A stretch of 55,752 bases of DNA from Bacteroidaceae bacterium (GCA_017461345.1 JAFTYP010000010.1:1-55752), one strand, 5' to 3'. Numbered from the stretch's first letter, positions 9,667 to 18,779 are shown. The notes: generated from the letters alone by a model not told the origin. Numbers and translations are program-made.

Positions 9667-11091
9667 TCAGGCGGATGTTTTTCTTCTCAGTTCCTTGCAG
9701 TAGATGATGGCGGCAAAGGCGAGGATGAGCAGTGTGCTGACAGCGAGATGTTGCCACATGGGCCACTCCGAAGGCACGAGCGTCATTGCCCCGTAGAATG
9801 TTCCGGCAACGACGGTGTAGCCGGCCAGAGAACGCAGCGGATAGGGGATGGGGTAGAGCCTTTGGCCTACAATGTAACTCAACAGCATTGCCGTGCCGTA
9901 GCCTGCGAAACCGCCCCACGCACAAGCCATATAACTGTATCGGGGAATACCCCACAGATTGACGGCAAAAAGCACGATGCAGCCGGCCAAAGAGAACAAG
10001 GCGCCATAGTAGGTCTTGTCGATCAGTTTATACCAGAAGGACAGGTTGAAGTAGATGCCCATCATGATTTCCGCAGCCATCACGATGGGGATGACACGCA
10101 GCCCGGCCCAGTAGTCGGAACCAACCATATAGCGAAGCAAGGGCAGATAGCCCATCACGGCAAGGAATGCCAGCAGCGTGAAGATGACGAAATACTTCAT
10201 GCCAAGAGCATAATACTCCGTCTTGTCCGAGTCCTTCGACTTGGCAAAAACGATGGGTTCGTAGGCGTAGCGGAACGCCTGGGTTATCATAGCCATAATC
10301 ATTGCCACTTTGACACAACTGCCGTAAATGCCCAGTTCCACCTTCGCCGCCGACTCGTCGGGATAGACAAGCGTGAATATCATCTTGTCTGCCGCCTGGT
10401 TCAGAATACCCATGATGCCCAAAACAAGAATAGGCCATGAGTAGGAAAGCATCCTTTGCAGCAGGCTCCAGTCGAACCTCCAACGGATGCGCAGCACATC
10501 GGGAATGAAGAAGAACGTGATGACACCCGTGCAGACAAGGTTCAAGGCAAACACCCACAGCACATCGCGATAGCCAAGTACAAGGAAAAAGAGCAGGTTG
10601 AGGCCAATGTTCATCGCAATGAAAAGCAACTTCAGCGAAGCAAAACGCATCGCCTTGCGCTGGTATCTCAGGTGGCAGAAAGGCAACGCCTGCAAAGCAT
10701 CAAGGGCAACAACGCTTGCCATCAGTTGCAGATATTCGGGATTGTCGGCATAACCCAAAGCACTGCTGATGGAAGAAGAAAAGCCAAACACCAGCGCAAG
10801 GAAAACCGACGTCAGCAAAGCAATCACTCCAAACGCCATGGAAAAGACCGTATCGTGGTCCTCCCGCTCGTCGTTCATGAAGCGGAAGAACGTCGTCTCC
10901 ATGCCGAACGTCAGCACAACAAGCAGCAAAGCAGTGTAAGCATACAAGTTCGTCACCACACCATAACCGCCGCTCGCTGCCGAAATGACATGGGTGTAGA
11001 GAGGCACAAGCAAATAGTTGAGGAAACGCCCAACGATGCTCGACAGACCATAGATGGCCGTGTCTTTTGCCAAAACTTTCAGGTTTGCCAT
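9667..11091 (-). CDS. Polysaccharide flippase / Wzx-like membrane protein
   Basis: A 474-aa polytopic inner-membrane protein of the MOP/MATE superfamily, of the kind that flips lipid-linked oligosaccharides. The N-terminus LAKDTAIYGLSSIVGRFLNYLLVPLYTHV is typical of bacterial polysaccharide-biosynthesis flippases, and hydrophobic segments recur along the whole length, consistent with 12-14 helices. It is alone: no glycosyltransferase neighbours are in this window. It is transcribed from a promoter that overlaps the divergent exonuclease III promoter. The substrate could be an O-antigen, capsule or other lipid-linked glycan, and cannot be read from sequence. Confidence 0.88.
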   Translation of the reverse strand: MANLKVLAKDTAIYGLSSIVGRFLNYLLVPLYTHVISAASGGYGVVTNLYAYTALLLVVLTFGMETTFFRFMNDEREDHDTVFSMAFGVIALLTSVFLALVFGFSSSISSALGYADNPEYLQLMASVVALDALQALPFCHLRYQRKAMRFASLKLLFIAMNIGLNLLFFLVLGYRDVLWVFALNLVCTGVITFFFIPDVLRIRWRFDWSLLQRMLSYSWPILVLGIMGILNQAADKMIFTLVYPDESAAKVELGIYGSCVKVAMIMAMITQAFRYAYEPIVFAKSKDSDKTEYYALGMKYFVIFTLLAFLAVMGYLPLLRYMVGSDYWAGLRVIPIVMAAEIMMGIYFNLSFWYKLIDKTYYGALFSLAGCIVLFAVNLWGIPRYSYMACAWGGFAGYGTAMLLSYIVGQRLYPIPYPLRSLAGYTVVAGTFYGAMTLVPSEWPMWQHLAVSTLLILAFAAIIYCKELRRKTSA

Positions 11092-11116
11092 AGTAAGTCT
11101 TAACTTTTGTCAGACG

Positions 11117-11165
11117 CAAAGTTACGACATTCTTTTTGTAATACAAAAGAAAAGTTGTATCTTTG
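11117..11165. promoter_or_regulatory. Overlapping divergent promoters (flippase / exonuclease III)
   Basis: Plus strand: TTTG 11135-11138, 19 bp, TATCTTTG 11158-11165. Minus strand: TTTG (CAAA at 11144-11147), 19 bp, TAACTTTG (CAAAGTTA at 11117-11124). The minus -33 lies inside the plus spacer, so the two promoters overlap physically and may be mutually exclusive. Confidence 0.75.
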
Positions 11166-11255
11166 CTCTCAAAACAAACATAAGGCAAGGGAAAAGATTC
11201 CACAACCCACTTCCGCCCCTTGCAGATTAAAGAATAAACCATCAGAAAACAAACA

Positions 11256-12008
11256 ATGAAATATGTCAGTTGGAACGTCAACGGCCTCAGAGCAGCAGTA
11301 GGGAAGAACTTCGCCGAAGCATTTGCCGAACTCGATGCAGACTTCTTCTGCCTCCAGGAAACCAAGATGCAGGCCGGACAACTCGACCTGAAATTCCCCG
11401 GCTATACCGCCTACTGGAACTACGCCGAGAAGAAAGGCTACTCCGGAACAGCAGTCTTCACCCGGCATACCCCCGTCGGCGTGACATACGGGCTTGGCAT
11501 AGAAGAACACGACCACGAGGGGCGCGTCATCACTCTCGAGATGGAAGACCACTATCTCGTCTGCGTCTATACCCCAAACAGTCAGGACGGACTTCGCCGA
11601 CTCGACTACAGAATGACCTGGGAAGATGCCTTCCGCAACTATCTCGTCGAACTCGACAGCAAGAAACCCGTCATCGTCTGCGGCGACATGAACGTGGCAC
11701 ACAAAGAAATCGACCTGAAAAACCCGAAGACAAACCACAAGAATCCGGGCTTTACAGACGAAGAGAGAGAGAAGATGACCGTGTTGCTGGACAGCGGTTT
11801 CACCGACACCTTCCGACATCTCCACCCCGACGATACCGACCGCTACAGTTGGTGGAGTTACCGTTTCCATGCCAGAGAGAAAAACATAGGCTGGCGCATC
11901 GACTATTTCCTCGTGTCGAACCGCCTGACATCACGTGTCAAGTCGGCCGACATCAGCAGCGAAATCCTCGGTAGCGACCATTGTCCCGTAACATTGGAAT
12001 TAGAGTAA
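11256..12008 (+). CDS. xth: Exodeoxyribonuclease III (AP endonuclease)
   Basis: A 250-aa protein of the exonuclease-endonuclease-phosphatase superfamily, ExoIII/Ape1 branch, which cleaves DNA at abasic sites and acts 3' to 5' in base-excision repair. Active-site blocks are in order: WNVNGLRA (residues 6-13), LQETKMQ with the metal-binding Glu, YTPNSQ, CGDMNVAHKEIDL, NIGWRIDYFLVS and the terminal GSDHCPV. Length is normal. The gene for a ResB-like protein starts 7 bp after the stop, so xth and the cytochrome c maturation genes appear to share a transcript. Confidence 0.95.
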   Translation: MKYVSWNVNGLRAAVGKNFAEAFAELDADFFCLQETKMQAGQLDLKFPGYTAYWNYAEKKGYSGTAVFTRHTPVGVTYGLGIEEHDHEGRVITLEMEDHYLVCVYTPNSQDGLRRLDYRMTWEDAFRNYLVELDSKKPVIVCGDMNVAHKEIDLKNPKTNHKNPGFTDEEREKMTVLLDSGFTDTFRHLHPDDTDRYSWWSYRFHAREKNIGWRIDYFLVSNRLTSRVKSADISSEILGSDHCPVTLELE

Positions 12009-12014
12009 TCAGTA

Positions 12015-12896
12015 GTGGAAACACAGAAAAAGACCTGGGGAATGACCGAAGGCGGATTCGTCTGCCTCGCCCTGATGCTGGCGGGCCTATTGCTCCAACT
12101 GGCACTCGGTCCCGTCTGCTGGGAGACGATGGCATGGCCTGCCAATGGTATCGTCATGCTCTTGCTCCTGACAAGCATTGCCCTGATGCACACCTTGCGA
12201 AGCCGTGTCGCTCTCTTCCGCTGGATGGCAACACTCCATGCCGGCATCCCCGCCTTGTTGACGTGTGCCATGATGACCATACTGCTGGGCGTGACACGCC
12301 AGGTGCCTGCAGGCCACGTGCCGACAGAACCAATCGGCATCACCTCGATGCTCAGTTTCTGGCCCTTCGTCCTCTCTTATATATGGCTCATGTTACTCGT
12401 CGGAATGGTATGTGCAACCCGACTGGTTCGTCCGAAGAAACGTAATATCCCCTTCCTCCTTCATCACATGGGAATCTTCATCGCACTCGTGGCAGGCACA
12501 CTCGGCAGTGCCGACATGCAACGTTTGCGTATGGTTGTGCAGGAAGGGAAGACCGAATGGCGTGCCGTCGATGACCATCATCGCATACATCATCTGCCGA
12601 TAGCCATAGAATTGCACGACTTCTCTATCACACAGGAACCGGAACTTTCCTTCTCTTCCGATGTATCGGTCCATACAAAGAACGGCATCATCGGGCGCGA
12701 TACAATCCTTGTCAACAAACCCCTCTCGGCAAAAGGATGGAAAATATATCAGTATAGTTACGACGAAACAAAAGGAAACCGGAGCGATGTCAGTGTCTTC
12801 GAACTCGTTCGCGACCCGTGGTTGCCCGTCGTCTACGTAGGAATCTTCATGATGCTTGCAGGAGCATTAAGCATATTCGCAGGTAAGAAATGGTAA
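12015..12896 (+). CDS. ResB-like cytochrome c biogenesis protein
   Basis: A 293-aa membrane protein starting at GTG 12015. Three or four N-terminal hydrophobic helices (LALMLAGLLLQLALGPVCW, IVMLLLLTSIALMHTL and others) precede a soluble segment with the ResB-type pattern (IELHDFSITQE, DTILVNKPLSAKGWKIYQYSYD), then a final helix (VVYVGIFMMLAGALSIF). ResB/Ccs1 acts with CcsA/ResC to deliver haem and ligate it to apocytochrome c in the periplasm (system II). It is shorter than most ResB proteins. The gene overlaps the next, CcsA-like gene by 7 bp, which strongly supports the pairing. No cytochrome gene is in the window. Confidence 0.82.
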   Translation: METQKKTWGMTEGGFVCLALMLAGLLLQLALGPVCWETMAWPANGIVMLLLLTSIALMHTLRSRVALFRWMATLHAGIPALLTCAMMTILLGVTRQVPAGHVPTEPIGITSMLSFWPFVLSYIWLMLLVGMVCATRLVRPKKRNIPFLLHHMGIFIALVAGTLGSADMQRLRMVVQEGKTEWRAVDDHHRIHHLPIAIELHDFSITQEPELSFSSDVSVHTKNGIIGRDTILVNKPLSAKGWKIYQYSYDETKGNRSDVSVFELVRDPWLPVVYVGIFMMLAGALSIFAGKKW

Positions 12897-13663
12897 CATG
12901 GAATGAACTTTGGCTCTTTGCCTTGCCGGCAATTCTTTGCTGGGCTGTGGCTTCTCTGCTTTCTCTGCGTGGCGAAAGACAGAAAACAGTCTGCCTGTTC
13001 GCCATAATTGGACTGCTCATTTTCGGTTCGTACATTGCCTCGATGTGGATTTCGCTTAAGCATCCACCCATGCGCACAATGGGAGAAACGCGACTTTGGT
13101 ATTCTTTGTTCCTGCCTCTCGTTGGGCTGATAACATATAGTCGTTGGCGTTATCGTTGGATCCTCCTCTTCAGCACGATACTCAGCACAGTCTTCATTGC
13201 CATCAATATACTGAAACCGGAGATACACAGCAAGACCTTGATGCCTGCATTGCAGAGCCCTTGGTTCGCGCCACATGTAATAATTTATATGTTTGCCTAT
13301 GCCACGACAGGCGTCGCAATGCTCTTGTCTTTATGGCAACTATACAGAAAACAGGAACAAATGGCTGCCATCGACAATCTGACAAGAGTGGGTCTCTCGT
13401 TCATTACCATCGGCATGCTCTTCGGAGCGCTGTGGGCAAAGGAGGCTTGGGGCACATATTGGTCGTGGGATCCGAAGGAGACATGGGCAGCGGCGACGTG
13501 GCTCAACTATCTCATCTATGTACATCTTCGCCAGAGCCGCCCTGCTGCAATCACTCCAGCCCTGCTTTGGCAAGTGATATGTTTCCTGTGTCTGCAGATG
13601 TGTTGGTGGGGCATTAACTATCTGCCATCGGCACAAGGTACCAGTATTCATGTATATGGATAA
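12890..13663 (+). CDS. ccsA: CcsA/ResC-type cytochrome c biogenesis protein
   Basis: A 257-aa polytopic membrane protein of the CcsA/CcmC haem-handling family. The signature tryptophan-rich WWD-type motif is clear: WGTYWSWDPKETWAAATW, flanked by conserved His residues in ISLKHPPMRTMGE and WFAPHVIIYMF, the expected haem ligands. About seven hydrophobic segments are seen. The ATG overlaps the end of the ResB-like gene (ATGGTAA), implying translational coupling. Together the two would form a system II cytochrome c synthetase. Confidence 0.92.
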   Translation: MVTWNELWLFALPAILCWAVASLLSLRGERQKTVCLFAIIGLLIFGSYIASMWISLKHPPMRTMGETRLWYSLFLPLVGLITYSRWRYRWILLFSTILSTVFIAINILKPEIHSKTLMPALQSPWFAPHVIIYMFAYATTGVAMLLSLWQLYRKQEQMAAIDNLTRVGLSFITIGMLFGALWAKEAWGTYWSWDPKETWAAATWLNYLIYVHLRQSRPAAITPALLWQVICFLCLQMCWWGINYLPSAQGTSIHVYG

Positions 13664-13740
13664 CCCCATCGGTTAAGGAGATTTGCCGAGAAATACGATG
13701 AAGTAGGAAATAAGATTTATTGAAACAGTAAACAAGTAAT

Positions 13741-14052
13741 ATGGTCAAACACATTATTCTGTGGCAGTTGAGGGAAGACCTTACGGCAGAGGAGAAGGAG
13801 AGCGTAAAGAAGGATATTAAGCAGGGCTTGGAAGGCCTTGCCGGCCGCATAGCGGGATTGTTGAGTATTGCGGTTAATATAGACGGTCGCCTTGATTCGT
13901 CGAATGTCGATGTGATGCTCGACAGTACTTTCGCTGATGAGGCTGCGCTGAAGGCTTATGCAGTTCACCCGGAACATGTTGAGGTTGCGAAGAGTAAGGT
14001 TGTTCCTTATACTTGCATGCGTGCTTGTCTTGATTATGAGATTAACGACTAA
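13741..14052 (+). CDS. Dabb-family stress-responsive A/B barrel protein
   Basis: A 103-aa single-domain protein starting [10 protein letters not shown], the classic opening of the dimeric alpha/beta-barrel (Dabb, formerly Stress_responsive A/B barrel) family, with [18 protein letters not shown] at the usual position. Family members are small cytoplasmic dimers with varied and mostly unproven roles. The rfbA start lies 10 bp after its stop, so it is probably co-transcribed with rfbA. No catalytic residues can be assigned. Confidence 0.85.
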   Translation: MVKHIILWQLREDLTAEEKESVKKDIKQGLEGLAGRIAGLLSIAVNIDGRLDSSNVDVMLDSTFADEAALKAYAVHPEHVEVAKSKVVPYTCMRACLDYEIND

Positions 14053-14062
14053 AACTAATTAT

Positions 14063-14971
14063 ATGAAAGGAATTGTTCTTGCAGGAGGGTCGGGAACCAG
14101 ACTCTATCCCATTACGAAAGGTATCAGCAAACAACTTATGCCTATCTATGATAAACCGATGATTTATTATCCCATCAGTGTGTTGATGCAGGCTGGCATA
14201 CGTGATATTCTGATTATATCTACGCCTTTTGATTTGCCGGGCTTCAAGCGTTTGCTTGGCGACGGCAGCGACTATGGCGTAAACTTTGTGTATGCCGAGC
14301 AGCCTTCGCCTGATGGTTTGGCTCAGGCTTTCACCATTGGTGCCGACTTCATTGGCGACGATTGTGCTTGTCTTGTGCTTGGCGACAACATTTTCCAGGG
14401 CAATGGTTTCAGTGCCATGCTGAGGGAGGCTGTCCGTACTGCAGAAGAGGAGCAGAAGGCGACGGTGTTCGGTTATTGGGTAAACGACCCTGAACGGTAT
14501 GGTGTGGCTGAGTTTGACAAGGAGGGGAATTGCCTTTCCATTGAAGAGAAGCCTGCTAATCCGAAGAGCAACTATGCTGTTGTGGGTCTTTACTTCTACC
14601 CCAACAAGGTGGTTGATGTGGCAAAGAACATTAAGCCCAGTGCCAGAGGCGAATATGAGATTACGACTGTCAACCAGCGTTTCCTTGAGGATGGCGAGTT
14701 GAAGGTGCAGACGCTTGGCCGAGGCTTTGCCTGGCTCGATACGGGCACTTTTGATTCTTTGTCGGAGGCTTCTACCTATATCGAGGTTCTCGAGAAGCGT
14801 CAGGGCCTTAAGGTTGGTTGTCTTGAGGGTATAGCCTATCGTAAGGGCTGGATTGACGAGGAGCGGATGCGCCAGTTGGCTCAGCCGATGCTGAAGAATC
14901 AGTATGGCCAGTATTTGCTCAAGGTTATCGAGGATGTGAAACGTTTCAGTGGAAACGTGGGCGATATGTAA
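14063..14971 (+). CDS. rfbA: Glucose-1-phosphate thymidylyltransferase
   Basis: Transfers dTMP from dTTP to glucose-1-phosphate, the first step of dTDP-L-rhamnose and other dTDP-sugar synthesis in the cytoplasm. The true start is the ATG at 14063 ([18 protein letters not shown]); the frame is open further upstream through the Dabb gene, but that part is an artefact. About 302 aa, usual length. Diagnostic blocks are [52 protein letters not shown] and [13 protein letters not shown]. The usual partners rfbB, rfbC and rfbD are not in the window. It is followed by a terminator shared with the convergent gene. Confidence 0.96.
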   Translation: MKGIVLAGGSGTRLYPITKGISKQLMPIYDKPMIYYPISVLMQAGIRDILIISTPFDLPGFKRLLGDGSDYGVNFVYAEQPSPDGLAQAFTIGADFIGDDCACLVLGDNIFQGNGFSAMLREAVRTAEEEQKATVFGYWVNDPERYGVAEFDKEGNCLSIEEKPANPKSNYAVVGLYFYPNKVVDVAKNIKPSARGEYEITTVNQRFLEDGELKVQTLGRGFAWLDTGTFDSLSEASTYIEVLEKRQGLKVGCLEGIAYRKGWIDEERMRQLAQPMLKNQYGQYLLKVIEDVKRFSGNVGDM

Positions 14972-15031
14972 TTCTATTTTTGCCTCGCCTCTGCCTTGTT
15001 TGGTGGGAGACGAAGGGTATAGGATAAATAG

Positions 15032-15065
15032 CAAAGGGGGCAGTCCGATGGAACTGCCCCCTTTG
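15032..15065. terminator. Bidirectional terminator between rfbA and the beta-helix gene
   Basis: CAAAGGGGGCAGT (15032-15044) pairs perfectly with ACTGCCCCCTTTG (15053-15065) around an 8-nt loop. It sits between convergent genes, with short T/A tracts on both sides. Confidence 0.85.
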
Positions 15066-15091
15066 TTGTATGGGTTAATGCGGCTGTTGGA

Positions 15092-16363
15092 TTAGGGACC
15101 TTGCTTGATGCTTGCCTGTACTGTGCCGCCATTGTTTGTATAGGTGCCGTTGACTCTGATTCCGCGAGTGCCGACGCCTGTGTTGGAAACGCGGATGGTT
15201 CCGGCATAGACGGTCATGTCTCCGTCAACTTTGATGCCCATGCAGCGTTTTGTCTCTTCCGTTACGGGGTCTTCGTAGTCGGTTCCGGTGGCACGTATTT
15301 GTATTAATGTGCTATTGTGGTCTTCGTTGACTATCAGGTTACCACCCACCGAGATGCCTCTTGTGCCGTCGCCGCTGGCTGTGATGTTGAATGTTCCGCC
15401 GCTTATGACGAGGTCTTTTGGGGCTTTTATGCCTTTAGTGTCGGCTGCTGCTGCTACGATGTCGATGCTTCCGCCCCGTATGAACATCAGTCCATTGTTT
15501 TCTTTGTCGGGGTTTTCTGTAATGCCATCGTCCAGCATCTTTGTCTCTACCTGGAGAGCATCGCCACCTTGTCCGCTGAGGGTTACCTTTCCGCCTTGCA
15601 TGAGGAAGTATTGTTCGATGTGCATTGCGTCGGATACTGCTCCGTTTACGGTGATGTTGCCGGCGCTTTTCTTCAGTTCCAGATACTCGTTTGTTGCGAT
15701 GCCATGCTTGGTGTTGCCTGTTACGGTGAGTGAGCCGCCGCCGGAGAGTTCGACGTGTCCTTTGCAGTAGAGGGCTGCTTTCTGCTGGCCGTTTGGCGCA
15801 TCGGTGAGGATGTTTTCTGTTCCGTCGTTAAGAATCAGGTCCACACGCTTGCCGCACTGGATGTCGATGACTCCGCCATCTGCTCCGATGGCTGCGCCTT
15901 TGTCGCTGGTTAGTTTTAGTCCGTTCAGGTAGAACTTGCATTTGAACGAGCCTGTGTAGGTCAGCGAGCCTTGTGTGCTTTCGCCTTGGAGCACGAATTC
16001 CAACTCGTCTTTTGTATTGGTGCTGACGATGTTGACGTGTGCTCCGTCGGTGGTGTAGGTCACACCGGGTGCGTGTCCGAGGTCAACGGTTGCCTGTGCG
16101 CCGTTGTATGTAACGGTGACGGTGTGCACCACCATGATGCTGTCTATCTCGCTTGTCTGGAATGTTGTTCCGTTTACAGAGAGGTTTGCGCCGTCTTCCG
16201 AGAACAACAACTCGGAGGTGGTGAAGCGTGAACTGGATGTGTTGCCACCTTGCCAGATGCGAATCTGTTCCTGTGCCTGCATGGTGCAGCAGAGCAGAAG
16301 GGACAGGAGTGCTCCTCCGAATCTTCTTCCAAGTTGGGAGATGTTGTTATTTGACTGATACAT
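15092..16363 (-). CDS. Secreted Cthe_2159-type carbohydrate-binding beta-helix protein
   Basis: A 423-aa exported protein; the signal peptide ends near LLCCTMQAQ. From about residue 110 onward it shows short repeating beta-strand units rich in GG, Asn and Asp (FYLNGLKLTSDKGAAIGADG, DIQCGKRVDLILNDGT, GKVTLSGQGGDALQVE, GTRGISVGGNLIVN, GTRGIRVNGTY), typical of the calcium-rich right-handed beta-helix family named for Clostridium thermocellum Cthe_2159, whose members bind polysaccharides such as pectin. It resembles pectate lyase folds, but I see no proof of lyase activity. It lies downstream of VTC and DUF4956 genes on the same strand, a neighbourhood this family often has. A 312-bp gap with a repeat element separates it from the next upstream gene. 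Confidence 0.82.
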   Translation of the reverse strand: MYQSNNNISQLGRRFGGALLSLLLCCTMQAQEQIRIWQGGNTSSSRFTTSELLFSEDGANLSVNGTTFQTSEIDSIMVVHTVTVTYNGAQATVDLGHAPGVTYTTDGAHVNIVSTNTKDELEFVLQGESTQGSLTYTGSFKCKFYLNGLKLTSDKGAAIGADGGVIDIQCGKRVDLILNDGTENILTDAPNGQQKAALYCKGHVELSGGGSLTVTGNTKHGIATNEYLELKKSAGNITVNGAVSDAMHIEQYFLMQGGKVTLSGQGGDALQVETKMLDDGITENPDKENNGLMFIRGGSIDIVAAAADTKGIKAPKDLVISGGTFNITASGDGTRGISVGGNLIVNEDHNSTLIQIRATGTDYEDPVTEETKRCMGIKVDGDMTVYAGTIRVSNTGVGTRGIRVNGTYTNNGGTVQASIKQGP

Positions 16364-16675
16364 ATTATTCGATAGAATTAGTTAACCGTAATCGTTGAAT
16401 TGTGGATGTGGCTTTCAGCAGCAGGAATGGCGATGTTTCTCCGCTCTTCTGTTGCTGCCCGACATGGCTTTTTGTACCTTATTGTATTTCATAGTGTTAG
16501 ATTCTTCTGTGCCACGCCTGGAAGCATCTACTGCCAAGTTGCCCGGAATGGTTAACCATTATGCCCGAAAAGGCATGCCTAATCGGCCAACATGGCAGTA
16601 TATGTTTTGCCACTATGTACGGGGTGTCTTTCCTTCCCCTCTTGCCTGCAATGGAGAGGGGCGGAATGAGTCGGC
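16364..16675. other. Intergenic gap carrying an IR-flanked repeat
   Basis: This gap between two minus-strand genes holds the family A element at 16524-16607. The rest contains no ORF I can support and no clear promoter. Confidence 0.5.
16524..16607. repeat. Family A element with degenerate terminal inverted repeats
   Basis: The left end GCATCTACTGCCAAGTTG (16524-16541) is an imperfect inverted copy of the right end CAACATGGCAGTATATG. Inside are GGTTAACC at 16550 and, exactly 22 bp later, another 8-bp palindrome, GGCATGCC (16572). The phase and palindromic character are kept although the sequence changed. Confidence 0.8.
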
Positions 16676-17131
16676 TTATTTCTTTACCTTGATGGTCTTG
16701 TCGCCCATGCGAACCACATAGACGCCGGCTGGCAGACCGTTGAGGCTGATGTTTGCGCCTTCGGCAACCTGTGCTATGCTTACGAGCGCGCCGCTTGTGG
16801 AATAAACACGCAACAAGCCGTTGCCCTTAACAGAGAGTGTACCGTTCTTGTAGACAACGTTCTCTGCCTGTTCGGGCAAAGCCTCGATGGCAGTGGGGTC
16901 GTCAACGGTGGTGAATGTCATCTTCTCGAGAACGCTGATGGGGTAGGAGTGCTTGCCTTCGGCAGTGCTCACAACAACATATCCGTCTTCGAATGTGATT
17001 CTCTTCACGATGGGCAGGGGAATGCTTTGTTCCGTGCCGCTATAACTGATGGTGAGAGCCTTTGTTTCTTCGGCCATCATGTTGGAGCCAATCATGAGCA
17101 GCAGTGCTGCTAAAATGTTCTTCGCTTTCAT
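16676..17131 (-). CDS. Small secreted protein with C-terminal sorting-like domain
   Basis: A 151-aa protein with signal peptide (AKNILAALLLMIGSNMMA), a short beta-rich region (ISYSGTEQSIPLPIVKRITFEDG, a pattern common in Bacteroidales surface proteins), and a C-terminal segment (LLRVYSTSGALVS, LPAGVYVVRMGDKTIKVKK) like type IX secretion sorting domains. There is little room for a catalytic domain. It lies 42 bp downstream of the DUF2490 gene and is presumably part of the VTC/DUF4956 operon. Its role is unknown; it could be an exported structural or carrier protein. Confidence 0.75.
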   Translation of the reverse strand: MKAKNILAALLLMIGSNMMAEETKALTISYSGTEQSIPLPIVKRITFEDGYVVVSTAEGKHSYPISVLEKMTFTTVDDPTAIEALPEQAENVVYKNGTLSVKGNGLLRVYSTSGALVSIAQVAEGANISLNGLPAGVYVVRMGDKTIKVKK

Positions 17132-17173
17132 AATGCTTATAATATATAATGTGTAAATAAAATCTGTTTAAGT

Positions 17174-18037
17174 TCAGAAACTGTATTTGTAGCCAATGTT
17201 GATGGCATGCTTTCTCTCGTCCAGACGAACCACCTCGTTGTCTTCGATGTCGTATATGTCGAAAGTCAGTATGTAGGCAAGTGAAATCTCGTGCTGCTTC
17301 TTGAACTTATAGCCCGAACCGATGGCGGTGCGTACTTTTTGCAGCAGGAAGTGGTCGCCAACGCCCAGGCTGTTGTGCAACTCAGCCGAGACGTACGGAG
17401 AAAACGGGAAGCGCTTCTTGTCGTACTCCAACTTCAGTCGCGAACGCAAAGCATGGTCGGTAATGGCAGGTTTGACTTCCGTCTCTTCCTCGTCCCTTAC
17501 CAATTCTTCAAACCACACAACTTCGTTCCAGTCCTCATCGAAGTCAACCTTCTTCAAATAGTCAACACGATGCTTCTGCTTCGTTACATATCTTGTCTTG
17601 CTATGCGTCAACTGATAACGTTCTCTGAGAGACACTTTCAGCCAGCCCCAAAGTTTGACGCTGCCCGTTGCCTCAGCAAAAAACCGATGACGGGGAAACC
17701 AATACTCGGGAGTAAAGTTGTAACCCTTGGTCCATTCGTCAGAGCCTTCTACGCCCTCGTCCTTCACCTTATACTTGTCCGGCCGTTCAGAATAGAGGAA
17801 ATTGTAGCCCACGCCAATCTTCAAAGGCTTGGCCACCTTGTAACTCGTGCTGACACCGGCAGAGAAACGAGCACGGTCCTGCGCACGATACTCCAGGTCC
17901 ACACCGACATCCCACTTCTTGGTGATGGACTTTTCGATGCCCAACTCCGACCAGATGCCGACTTCATCGTTCTCCTGCGCCATTGCAGAAATGGCGAAAG
18001 CCAACGAAAGTAAAGGAACAAGGATGCGAATCTTCAT
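17174..18037 (-). CDS. DUF2490 outer-membrane beta-barrel-like protein
   Basis: A 287-aa protein with signal peptide (LVPLLSLAFAISAMAQ) followed by alternating amphipathic strands (WDVGVDLEYRAQD, RARFSAGVSTSYK, LKIGVGYNFLY, RLKLEYDKKRFPFSPYVSAEL) and a C-terminal aromatic residue (INIGYKYSF), as expected for an outer-membrane beta barrel. It matches the DUF2490 family by overall pattern. Its ATG overlaps the stop of the DUF4956 gene (ATGA), so the two are translationally coupled. It may supply the outer-membrane part of the system encoded by this operon; that is inference. Confidence 0.85.
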   Translation of the reverse strand: MKIRILVPLLSLAFAISAMAQENDEVGIWSELGIEKSITKKWDVGVDLEYRAQDRARFSAGVSTSYKVAKPLKIGVGYNFLYSERPDKYKVKDEGVEGSDEWTKGYNFTPEYWFPRHRFFAEATGSVKLWGWLKVSLRERYQLTHSKTRYVTKQKHRVDYLKKVDFDEDWNEVVWFEELVRDEEETEVKPAITDHALRSRLKLEYDKKRFPFSPYVSAELHNSLGVGDHFLLQKVRTAIGSGYKFKKQHEISLAYILTFDIYDIEDNEVVRLDERKHAINIGYKYSF

Positions 18038-18747
18038 AAACGAGGTATTTTTGTCATTTCTTCAATGCTGTTCCCCCTGTCGGCAGGTTCATCATAGAAG
18101 ATACGAATCAGGCATGCGTCTTTTAGGAAATCGACAATGCCAATCTCAATACGTTCTATCTTCAAACCCGTACGCTTCTCGAGGTCGGCAATCAGTTCGC
18201 CACGCCTTTCCGGAGCAATAAGGGCAACATTGTCATACTTTATATACTTGCTGCAAGAAGTGTTGACCAGTTTGCTGTTTTCGAACAACCATGCCATAGC
18301 CAGGAAAACAATGTTGACAAAGACAATGGTAACAATGCCGAAACCGTCCCAATAGTCAGCCTTCGGGTGGTACTCTGCACGCCCCATGGCATTGACAACA
18401 CTCAAAGCAATGTGCATGAAGAGGTATGTCATCTCACGAATGGGCACAGCCTCGGTGCGGAAACGCATGATGCCGAAGATAGCAAACAAACCCATTGCCG
18501 CACCAATGTTCATGCTGTCGCCTTCCATCAGACTAACCAGCAGGAAGATACTCATGGACATCAGGATGAAGATGAACATGTAGTCGCTGCGATGACTGCG
18601 TGGATAATAGAAACAACGCGCCATGATAGTCACGGCAATCAAGTTGATAACAAAGCGCATCACCAAAGAGATGAAGTGCTGAGGGTCAAAGAGTGTCAGG
18701 CCAATCATGTTGCCCAACTCGTAGTTTATTTGCTGAATTAATTCCAT
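18034..18747 (-). CDS. DUF4956 inner-membrane protein
   Basis: A 237-aa protein with about four membrane helices in the first 150 residues (VMRFVINLIAVTIMARCFYY, YMFIFILMSMSIFLLVSL, IVTIVFVNIVFLAMAWLF) and a cytoplasmic C-terminal domain. The diagnostic DUF4956 block is AAMGLFAIFGIMRFRTEAVP followed by IREMTYLFMHIALSVVNAMG. DUF4956 genes are commonly found beside VTC-domain genes, as here: the VTC gene ends 32 bp upstream. The molecular function is not established; a membrane partner or channel for the VTC enzyme is a reasonable hypothesis. Confidence 0.88.
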   Translation of the reverse strand: MELIQQINYELGNMIGLTLFDPQHFISLVMRFVINLIAVTIMARCFYYPRSHRSDYMFIFILMSMSIFLLVSLMEGDSMNIGAAMGLFAIFGIMRFRTEAVPIREMTYLFMHIALSVVNAMGRAEYHPKADYWDGFGIVTIVFVNIVFLAMAWLFENSKLVNTSCSKYIKYDNVALIAPERRGELIADLEKRTGLKIERIEIGIVDFLKDACLIRIFYDEPADRGNSIEEMTKIPRL

Positions 18748-18779
18748 TATGTTGAAGGTTAATGTTTTATTGCTTATAC

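Noticed and set aside
9667..11103. Long ORFs on the opposite strand of the flippase and other genes
   Set aside because: They mirror real genes, contain low-complexity or basic stretches, and carry no recognisable domain.
13958..14062. Upstream extension of rfbA
   Set aside because: It overlaps the Dabb gene in another frame; the canonical RfbA N-terminus begins at 14063.
15092..16363. Pectate lyase call for the beta-helix protein
   Set aside because: Fold resemblance only; no lyase catalytic residues could be identified, so only binding is proposed.
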